Source: Tenebrio molitor
Taxonomy: Eukaryota > Arthropoda > Insecta > Coleoptera > Tenebrionidae
Reading direction: 5' to 3'
DNA: 64,000 bases
Assembly (NCBI RefSeq): GCF_963966145.1
Contig: NC_091054.1
Location: 7,316,001-7,380,000 of the forward strand
Positions 55,801-64,000 of this stretch are shown piece after piece. Both the position numbers and the translations under genes were made by a program. Position 1 is the stretch's first letter; every line of letters begins with the position of its first letter. Under the pieces are notes generated by a model that saw only the letters and a list, made by a program, of their open reading frames with translations, did no database searches and was not told where the DNA came from.

Positions 55801-56950
55801 CGAGGGGAGATTTTAATATTATCTATCTAGCCATGACAAAAACAAGTGACGATAGCAAATTTTTGCTGTCAAGTTGCTGCGACATTTTGATGCTCACTGA
55901 CCAAATTTGGTTCACATCCAAAGAGTTTTGTCGTTTTGTGCAGCCTTAATTAACAAAAAATGAGTGAAATTCAGCTAGAACTTAGAAGTGTCATCAAATT
56001 CTTGACGAGGGAAGGAAATGGACACAAGAATATTCACCAGAGTATGATTAGCGTGTATGGGGAAAATGTGTCGTCATATAAAATTTTTGTCCAAACAATT
56101 TCAATGGGGTAGGGAATCAATTCAAAGTAATCCAAGGCCTGTTGAAGCAAGAACCAACGAAAACATCAAGAAAGTTGAGGTCTTGGTCTCAGCAGATCGA
56201 AAAATAAGAGTTTCAACGATTGCCAATGAAGTAGAAATATCGGGAGCTACAGTATTAAAAATTTTGCATGAAGATTTGGGAATGAATAAGGATTCAGCAC
56301 GTTGGATTCCGAAAAAGCTTAATCCCGAAAAAAACTACATTTGCGAAGGAAACTAGGGGACTTTGGCTGACGTCGAAGAGCTTTTTCGAAAATTATAACA
56401 GGTGACATAACGTGAGTGTATCACTGGGATCGACCGACAAAACAAGAATCCATGGGGTGGGTCCACGAGGGATCTCCACCGCCAAAAAAGCAAGAAGCCA
56501 GAATTCATCAGAAAAGCTCATGGATTCATCAGGAAAGCTCATGGCGACGATGTTTTGGGATATGCAAGGAATCTTACTGATTGAATACATGAAAAAAGGC
56601 TCTACAATTACAGGAGAAGTCTATAAGGATTAAAGAGACAATCAGAAAGTTGAAAACTGCCATGCGGCAAAAAAGGACCCCCAATTGCGATCAAAAGATT
56701 ATGCTGCTTCATGACAATTGCAGAGTTCACAAACCTCGCTAAGTCCTTAAAGTAGTCGACGAATGCGGTTTTGTAGAGATGGAACATCCACCCTACAGCC
56801 CAGGTTTGGCACCGAGTGACTATTGTCTCGTTCCTAAGATAAAAAAGCACTTGAGGAGACTCCGTTTTTCTTCGGATGAATACTTCAAAGGAGCGGTGAA
56901 GGACTTATCAAAAGAATTTTTTTCAAGGCATAAGGCAATTTATTATACGA
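55801..56950 (+). mobile_element. Degenerate mariner (D,D34D) transposon
   Basis: Starts after a TA with a mariner-like end (cgaggggagattttaa). The transposase begins at an ATG at 55960 (MSEIQLELRSVIKFL) but is broken by several frameshifts and stops. Recognisable blocks: the helix-turn-helix linker NENIKKVEVL, ILHEDLGMNKDSARWIPK, HDNCRVHKPR, and HPPYSPGLAPSDY with 34 residues between the two aspartates, then RFSSDEYFKGAV. The 3' terminal repeat is missing, apparently replaced by another repeat after about 56940. It is inserted in an intron of gustatory receptor copy B. Confidence 0.88.
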
Positions 56951-57440
56951 GTTTTATCAGACAGACGAGTGCAGCGAGGAGTGGTGTAAAGCAAACAAGT
57001 GCCACAAAAAAGCAAACAGTGCTACAAAATGGCTTATAAAACAATTGTAATACATTTTTTTTCTATTTTGACCCTATTTTAAATTTTAAATTTAAATGCT
57101 AGGGAAATTCAAGTTTTGAATTTAAAATGTCAAATAATCACGTAGCCAAGCGTAGCCACTACTCACTCTCAGTCACTGCTCACTGCCAACATTAAAAATT
57201 TAAGTAAATCTTCCTGAAACCAGTGAAACCGGTATCCAAAAGAACTCCTTTTCGAAACCCGTTTGAGTGTTATAATAGTATATTAAAGAACAAGGGTTGA
57301 TTTGGCGCACGAGTCCCAGATGTAGAAAACGAGCCGTAGGGGAGTTTTCTATGAGACGAGTGCACCAATGCCCTTATAAAACGAGTTTTTTATGTTATTT
57401 TTTCAAATTTGCACCCGTTTTTTAATTTTTAATTTTGTAT
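56930..57440. repeat. Dispersed acgag-rich repeat next to the mariner
   Basis: Contains tatacgagttttatcag, agacgagtgcagcgagg, aaaacgagccgtaggg and aaaacgagttttttatg, then ttcaaatttgcacccg. The arrangement resembles 38540-38700 in SDHA. It replaces the expected 3' end of the mariner. No coding evidence. Confidence 0.5.
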
Positions 57441-57735
57441 TAATTGGTAATTCAAGGTAACGGATGCAACTACATCTGTAACAGATGTTAAGAAGTAGAG
57501 TTTGAACGTTAATATTGGAAGTTTTTTGGTGTAAATGACAATAATACACTGAAATATTGAGAAAAATTTTCTTAGAGATCCATTAAACCACGAGTGCTTT
57601 AATAGATAGCCATAAACGACTCCAACTTGAATACAATAATAGACCCATTAGAGACGCAAATTCGAAAAATGTTATAGGAATGACTGTGCTGAAGGTACAG
57701 AATACAAAAAATAAAATATTACTTTTCTCCCTTCG

Positions 57736-58429
57736 TATACCGGGTGTAGAATGGATTTTGGTACATGGGCACTTTACGTGTAAAAGTAAAAATCCTCGGA
57801 TATTGACTCCCCTAATTATTTTAGAACAAACCCTTAAATACAAAAGTTGTAGAGTTTTAAAAATGGTTCCCAATTCTTGTTTTTTTTTTAACATCTTCCA
57901 GAAGTACACAATAATGGAAAAAAGAATTAAAGAATTTGTCAAAATAGCAACAGCTGGGAAGTGTAACCGAGGTGACAACCAAAGATGACAATGTATGATA
58001 TTTATTTGACATGTCCAACTTGGAATTGGTCGCCCGGATAGAATACAGGAAATGTTGTTTGAGACATGCAAAAGACAATCCAGAGTAATACCATTTTACG
58101 AAGTTAACTTTTGCTTCTTTGTTAAAAGAGTTCATTCTTTGAGGAATCAGCAAAATCGTTACGTTTGTCAAAAAATGAACTTCATTGTTGTCGGGAGTCA
58201 TGGCTATGACTATTTTATCGGTAGATTTTTAATATCTGATTTTTCTTGTCTTACAGAACCAGAAGGTGTTAGAAAATAATTTGAAAAGGATTTAGGTACA
58301 TTTTTTTTTGCTCTACAACTTTTGTGTTTATGGTTTTGTTGGAAAATAATTAGGGGAGCCAACATTAGAGGATTTTCACTATTCCACGTAAAGTGCCTAT
58401 GTACCAAAATCCATTCTACACTCTGTATA
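57736..58429. mobile_element. Inverted-repeat DNA element of about 694 bases
   Basis: Terminal inverted repeats of about 120 bases: the left reads tataccgggtgtagaatgga then ttttggtacatgggcac; the right, reversed, reads tatacagagtgtagaatgga then ttttggtacataggcac. Both continue through cactttacgtg, cctaattatttt and aaaagttgtagag. The interior, including a minus-strand frame around 57860-58200, shows no transposase motif I recognise. The outer bases resemble the CCGGGTGTT ends of the element at 27081. Confidence 0.75.
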
Positions 58430-59512
58430 CTAACTAATGCATACTTCGCTAATTAGGGCGTCTGCAGTTGGATACTACATAAAAGTGAATCTCAAAAAAT
58501 AGTAAAGACACTGTCAACGAGAATGGAAAGCATTTGTGCGTGCACATGTTTAGTTTCCAACACACTAACAACTAACAACACATTAACAAACTAACTGAAC
58601 AACGACATGAACAATTGAGCATTGTGAATAGGATTCAATCTGTTACTGACGTCGCTTAGATGTGTCCTTCAACACTACAATTTTTGCCGATAAATCCTCA
58701 CCAGTCCCTTCGACTTGACACACTTTACTGTTCTTAACTCCCAAAAGAAAAATAAAATCTGCAAGTAGTTCATTTCAGTTGCAGTACTGACATTCCCGTC
58801 CCATTTTTTGTCCCAAAGCATCTCAAAATTTCTTTATTTCCGTTTGTAGTACCAATAAAACTCGTGCAAAAATCAACCAAGTGATCGAAATAAACTGCAG
58901 TTCACAGAAGGTGCCGCGGAACAATTCTTGTAGATGTTTAGGAAAAAATCCCGAATTAGGTTGTCACAATTCTGGAGAAGACTATTTGAAAAGGAAACGA
59001 GATTAAGAGAGCCAAGAGGCAGAATATTTTGATCGCGGTTGCGTTTTGGGTGAGGTGAACTAGTCCCAATAAAGCGCCGACTTTTGCGAGAAAAGTCAAC
59101 ACGGCGGGGCTTTTGCAATATATCCGGTACAAAATGGAAAGTTGGGAGTATAAGCTCATCGCTGAGGCTAACACCAGCATTCATTACTTTTATAATCAGA
59201 TGTTGATTGATCAATGCCTCGTGAGTTCCATTGACTTGCACAGTCATCATCAACTGTTGCTAAGAATATTAATTTACATTTTTCATTGAGGTTACACCAA
59301 AAAGTGCCAGCAGCAAATGTGCAGCATTTAATTTGGACATTGTTGAATACACAGTAATCAGGAGGCCATTTGGGAGAGCGCCAGAGCCTCCACCGAAGAC
59401 TGTTAAGCCCACCGCAGGTCTAAGAATGCACGATGGTCGCTTTGTTGCGGTCGCAAGGATAAAATATTTCCAAGGAAATAATCCCGTCGAGCGCTTTTAA
59501 TTTGTTTGAACA

Positions 59513-60025
59513 TCATTAAAACAGTAATGTGGGTTAAACTTTATCACAATTAGACGCATCAGCGTGATTAGCAAGAACTAAATGTAATCGTGCATAAACT
59601 AGCAGCTATCGGTATATCTGATGATCAATATGGGCAATAAATTAGCATAACGGGCGCGTTATTGTTAACAACATTACCCCGCAGAGGTGCAGAAGATTTA
59701 TTTTTTACGAGCCTGACAGATATTTATGCAGCGCTTTCCGCACAAATTATGTTTATGGAATTCATCCACAACGTGACAAAGAAAGCGCACATTCCAAACT
59801 ACCCGAGTTCCGAACCCCAAACCGTTCGGTTTAACGTCGCTTTTCATTCAGTTTCAGTTGTAAGCTTGCAGGAAGCAGATTCATGTCCTTCCCAACGTAA
59901 GCGCTCATACGTGTTACGTGCCCCAACAATCTGACATCGACGATTCACATCCTGATGATTTTATTTTCACTTTTCCTCTCGTTTGTGTCCACAAAATGAT
60001 CCGAAAAGCAAAGTGAAACGAGGAC
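59513..60025. other. Upstream region of the klingon-like gene
   Basis: Contains 5'-flank homology to copy A on its left and probable promoter/leader DNA for the plus-strand immunoglobulin gene. The 90-residue plus frame at 59662-59934 has no recognised motif and is not called. Confidence 0.45.
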
Positions 60026-60738
60026 ATGCACAGTTTAGGGGTTGTTCTTGTTGCATTCAATTGTCTAAATGTCTCTTTCGGAATACTCAATTCAGGTGAG
60101 CTCAATTTCCTTGTCTCAAAATTCACATTTAGGACTCGTAATTCCAACTTTTGTTGATCGCGTTTATTCGCCCACTTTACAATAATAAACTGTTCAATAA
60201 AATGTTAAAATTTACGATGATGTCTTGTGCGGGGAGGATGTGTACGACTCGACCATAAAGTGTCATGCGGCTGCTCTAAGCGAATTTTTCTCTTCGCCGA
60301 AACGTTTTTATTGTAATTTCGGTCATTTCAAAAGTTTGACTATTTTGCGAAGTTTCACACAAAAAATAAATCAGTTTTTTGTTGCGTGTGTTACACTGTC
60401 GTGCCTGTTTCGGGTTAATAAATTGGGGAGTATGTTATCCAGGACGAATATGTTGCTCTCAACCATCTATAATTCAAGTTCCAGTCAGGTTGTAAGCGGT
60501 ATTAAACAATGTGGGCTAATCAATCACCATCCCCCATTCAATTCAATGCTGATGGAGATTTTGCCCGCACGTAACAAGCAGCGAAAGGGCATTACCTCCG
60601 AACAAATTTCTTTTGTTGCAGGTCCCAATTTCGGAAATGGAGATGGTCTAATCGCACCCAGGTTCATCTCTAGGGCCAACACTTTTCGAGTGGTGATCGG
60701 CGACACTGTGGTGCTCCCGTGTGAAGTCCAGAATTTGG
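60026..60738 (+). CDS. Klingon/neurotrimin-like immunoglobulin-superfamily protein, first two coding exons
   Basis: Exon 1 (60026-60095) encodes a signal peptide, MHSLGVVLVAFNCLNVSFG. Its phase-1 donor TTCAG/GTGAGC joins exon 2 (60622-60738), which encodes GPNFGNGDGLIAPRFISR, then ANTFRVVIGDTVVLPCEVQN, ending at LG/GTGAGT. This is the start of the first Ig domain, up to its B-strand cysteine, as in insect klingon-type neural adhesion molecules, where FKV-x-VGDTVVLPC is followed by an exon with the WxK segment. No such exon is found to 64000, so the rest lies downstream. A cell-surface, probably neuronal role is inferred. Confidence 0.75.
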
Positions 60739-62884
60739 GTGAGTTCCCAGTTTTCGTCGTCCCAATTATTGTAATTATCGAGAAAATAGGTCTATCAGCG
60801 AAAGCGGGATTCGTAATTATCGGTCCTTTTACGTCGAACATGTCGCAACAAACACCGACGAACAAGATCGAATCGATATAAGTAAATAAAGTGCGAAAGG
60901 CTTATTATCGATTGCGGTTATTAAAACGGCCCAGTTGACGTTTGGGCTGTTGTGACGAGTTGCCGCGGCCCAGGAACACACCATGGTAACCTTTGTGGCG
61001 TTTATTAAAAATTCATTTAGCGATTTGGTGAAAGAAGCGATTCGTGAAAGAATCGAGGCTGAAAGAGTGCCCTCGCGAATTAAAAATAACGTTAACAACG
61101 AACAAAAGTTGAAATTGTTTTCGCAGTGAAATTCTGGTGTGTCAAAGGGACGCGTTGCCCGGTGGCACTTTCCCACATTGAAAAATTTCCTATTCAGATC
61201 CTGCAAATTAGGGACGAAGGGCGTTGGCAGTGGCGACTGTTATTCGTAACGACCGCTTGCACAGTAACCCGTTATGGTCGCTTTACAAGCATTTCAATTA
61301 AAGTTGGACGTTGAAATAGGAGGGATTTTGCATTCTCCCAAAGTTGGAAATTGCTTCAATTGCAATCGTACTAAATTAATAGTCGTGATTAGTAAGTTGG
61401 GCTCGGTTCGCTCCCGACACGGCGAGATTAACGTCAGACCAGTTATCAAATTTCCATCGAAAAATAATGGGCTCATTATGATGATGTCGTGTTCGGTGAC
61501 CCTCGTACGCGGAGAACAGTTAAAAATAGGAACAGTGGAAGTTTTGAAACACAAATTCACCAACGAGGATAACGGGATATTCCATTTGGGGATGCTTTTG
61601 TGAACGGCAGTCTCCGCTTTATTTTAACCAGTGAAATTTGCATACAAATTAAAACCTGGCCTCAGCACTACTCCCCCATGTACTAAAGTTAACCAAGATA
61701 AAACAGAAATCGGAATAAAAAAATAAAACATATTATTGCGAATTCCGTGTCGTACAAAATTTATGACCAAAATAACTCCACAGGAAAGCTATTCGTAATC
61801 TACAGATGAGGTTTTAGTTCTTTTACTGCGGTCAGGATTTTCTTTGTCGTTGGGCGGTACGCTGCATATTTAAAAAGCGGACCAGAGAAAATCTCTTTTT
61901 GTCAAACAAATTTGCAAAGACACAATGCTGAACAAAATGATGACGATTTTTCAACACGTACAATTCAAGGAGTCATATTTTCTTTTCAGGAGTCACATCC
62001 GCCTAGTAAAGCGTATTTTATTGCCAGATTACTTTTTCCGAATGTTTAGTCTTTATTGCCACTTGAAAAACGCTTCTTCGTGATTTTTCACTTAAGAAGA
62101 TGATTTATTATTCGATATTTAAGCAACATCCATCGAAATCAAAAATTTTCAAAAATCTCTCACCGTTTGTAACACAAGGTGATCAAGAAGGACTGTTTGA
62201 GTTGGCAATGCAATTAAAAACATTTTTTATTCGATTGTTTGCAACATTGCAACTGTGTTTGTTTTGTTGGTTTATTTGACAGATATCTGACGACAAAATG
62301 GTAGGTTATGGAGTAAAAATTAGCGGTAAGAAATTAAACTTGAAATCACAGAACAATTATCTAAAAATTAACTAAATAAAATGTTCCCCATTTTACTCTA
62401 AACATAAATTTTAACTCTTCTTTTTAAGCTTTCGAACAGATTCACCACCATGTTTCATTTAATTTGAAATGTCAAATATTACTTGTCAATGATGCGGCTG
62501 TCAGTGTCAAGCCGTCAACAACCAACAAGTTACTCCAGTTGTACAATTTAAAATAAAATTCAGAATTGCCAACTCAATTAATTTTGAATTCTTCAGTGTT
62601 GTCGTCGATTTCGTTGAGGAAGGGGAAGGCGTTTGAAACCGCCAATTGTTGTGCTTTTTTAAAATTTAGAGCCAAAAAATCTTTCTTTTTTTTCTTTCTT
62701 TGCAATGTTTTACATTAAAAATAGAATAACTTAACGATTTCTATTCTCGAAGCAAATATCTAAGGGCACCCTTTGCTGAAAACAAACATGTTTAATTATG
62801 TCCCGATTAAACATAAACAAATGTCATTCTTGTCAAACGGCGGTAAATTCAAACTTTACACTGTTCTAAACGCTTTAATTTTTC
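60739..62884. other. Probable intron of the klingon-like gene
   Basis: No Ig-domain exon and no other gene is supported. Frames of about 110-125 residues at 60829-61603 overlap on both strands and carry no motif. Confidence 0.5.
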
Positions 62885-63330
62885 CAACGCCTACTCAACT
62901 CAGGATTTCATTTGAACGCGCGGGAGTTGTTTGGTTTTCGATGTAAAAACGTATGTAAAAACAGGGTATTTTGATTGCGGTGGCGTTTTCGGTGAGGTAA
63001 TGCGAAGGTAGTCTTAATAAAGCGTCCAGTCTTGCGAGTGTCAACACAGTAAAGCTTTTCTGACATATTTGGTATAAAACGGAAAATCGGCTAAACAAAT
63101 TTACCGTCGAGACCTATAGAGGATTCGCTTCTTTTATGGTGAAATATGGTCTTGTGAGTGCTTCACGGAGGTGTTGTCAATGATCTGAAGCAGTCTTGTC
63201 ACGTGTACAGTGTTTTAACCGTTGTTGATCTCAAGTACAAAATTTAGATTCGTATTTGTATTACACCAAAAAGTGTCATTAATAAATGTGCAAAATTCAG
63301 TTTAGTATTCGTATCGGCGCTCCGATGATG
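62885..63330 (-). pseudogene. Gustatory receptor fragment, copy C
   Basis: Related to exons 1-2 of copies A and B. The minus strand reads a block like FSRFSVLYQICQKSFTVLTL, then DALLR and HYLTENATAIKI, matching copy A LSILYQIYHKSSAVLTLLE and LTENATAIKI. It is followed at 63230-63300 by the remains of exon 1 (TPFGVIYMEK region). Both are frameshifted, and later exons are missing. Confidence 0.7.
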
Positions 63331-64000
63331 ACAGCTTTGCTGTCGAAACGTGTGTCAGCTTTAGTTTTAGTATGTAATAAAGTGTATTGGTACAAATGAA
63401 TGAATAGAGTGTTATCAAATGTAATGCGGTTAGTTTTGAATATAAAACGTATTTTTCCTGACAACTAGGGGAATGCCCTAAAAATACGTACACGCCATAT
63501 CCACGCAGATTACTCGTTTATGCTTCGAAGATTTAATCTTTCTTGTCGTTGAAAATCAACATATTTTTTATGGTTTATCGCGTAAACAAAAAATACAAAA
63601 TTAACCGTTAGTAGAATTTAGTGATTTTTATGTCAACCAATCTCTCGCTGGACAAACTATAGTAACAACTACATAGGTATTTAACTATTTAACAATATTA
63701 AAACAAAATAAAAGAACTATAGATTGCCGCTGGAAAAATAAAAAAAAACAGAAAGTGAGAGCGTGAACAGATTTACAGTATTTTTTGTTATAGTAAGTTC
63801 AAGTTAGATGTGAAAAAAACTTTTTAAATAAAACTTTAAGGTTCAAGTTTGATTTGCCCGAGAACGTATTAGGTAATTGGACTCTAGAGAATTGGAAAAG
63901 AAGTTCAAGTTATGAGTCAAAGTGACCAACAAATAAAAAATTCGAAAAGAAGTTTCTAGGTTTCTAGACATGTATTAATTATCCGTAGAGGTTTACGTAA
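63331..64000. other. AT-rich right edge
   Basis: No coding evidence. It holds poly(A)-like and A/T tracts and a short gctccgatgatgacagc, cgaaacgtg and taataaagtg stretch that could be the tail of an old retroelement, which is not proven. Confidence 0.4.

Larger units (their letters stand above)
55545..59435 (-). pseudogene. Gustatory receptor pseudogene, copy B, split by transposons
   Basis: Exons 4-5 are represented at about 55545-55790 and exons 1-3 at about 58445-59435, in the same order and strand as copy A. Exon 5 has an early stop (CTCTGA), exon 4 has stops, exons 2-3 are frameshifted and deleted, and the exon 1 start region is lost. The copy A intron sequence ...cataaacaaag/cacctatacttcgc is interrupted exactly after caaag by a mariner; the matching continuation (gcatacttcgctaattaggg) reappears at about 58439. 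The 5' flank homologous to 55320-55480 lies at 59436-59575. This is one duplicated gene broken by about 2.6 kb of insertions. Confidence 0.75.

Noticed and set aside
56393..56590. Frames inside the mariner on either strand as independent genes
   Set aside because: They are pieces of the broken transposase or its antisense.
60829..61603. Frames of 89-125 residues downstream of the klingon-like exon 2
   Set aside because: They overlap on opposite strands and contain no Ig-domain residues; treated as intronic noise.
1..64000. tRNA genes, rRNA genes and CRISPR arrays
   Set aside because: I found no cloverleaf with a proper GTTCGAATC box, no rRNA stretch and no regular spacer-repeat array. A dedicated tRNA scan was not possible here.

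Overview
The window is nuclear DNA of an insect, most likely a beetle. Intron-bearing genes have short GT-AG introns (many 45-100 bases), the intergenic DNA is AT-rich, and small inverted-repeat DNA transposons are abundant. The insect-type gene pinocchio and a gustatory-receptor cluster point the same way. The species is not determined from sequence alone. I joined exons by hand from open frames, splice signals and phase, so exon ends are predictions.

Layout. 1-2.4 kb: two C2H2 zinc-finger genes (-), the first cut by the window edge. 4.0-6.3 kb: an SR-rich protein (+). 6.4-7.3 kb: Rpp20/POP7 and TMEM203 (-), whose reading frames overlap by one base in a TAATG junction. 8.8-9.5 kb: pinocchio (-), perhaps with an alternative first exon at 18.1 kb, which would nest the RMDN gene (16.6-17.5 kb, +) inside its intron. 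10-21 kb: gene-poor, with several MITE-like elements. 21.6-24.5 kb: CCDC96/CFAP184 (+) with a triplicated N-terminal repeat. 25.2-30.9 kb: the unfolded-protein sensor IRE1 (-, 11 exons), three of whose introns carry DNA-transposon derivatives. 31.4-33.1 kb: a divergent, frameshifted Hsp70 (+), head to head with IRE1. 33.3-34.3 kb: an S1 serine protease (+). 34.4-37.3 kb (-): KTI12, then GatC and PolG2, the last two overlapping by 35 bases. 37.7-41.4 kb: SDHA (+). 42.3-42.8 kb: an unrecognised 142-residue gene (-). 43.6-48.9 kb: a greatly enlarged ZC2HC1-family protein (-). 49.2-49.6 kb: OXLD1 (+). 49.6-51.6 kb: galactokinase (-). 51.8-53.8 kb: a RUN-PDZ-PTB adaptor-like protein (+). 53.9-63.3 kb: a gustatory-receptor gene, a second copy broken up by a mariner and an inverted-repeat element, and a third fragment. 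60.0-60.7 kb: the first two coding exons of a klingon-like immunoglobulin-superfamily gene (+) running off the window.

How the genes relate. Several products are mitochondrial (SDHA, PolG2, GatC, probably OXLD1), and many genes sit head to head or tail to tail with spacers under 500 bases. The most notable organisation is two independent overlapping same-strand gene pairs (Rpp20/TMEM203 and GatC/PolG2). Each looks like a dicistronic transcription unit, which is unusual for a nuclear animal genome. The rest is a set of ordinary housekeeping genes and a fast-evolving chemoreceptor region eroded by nested transposons.
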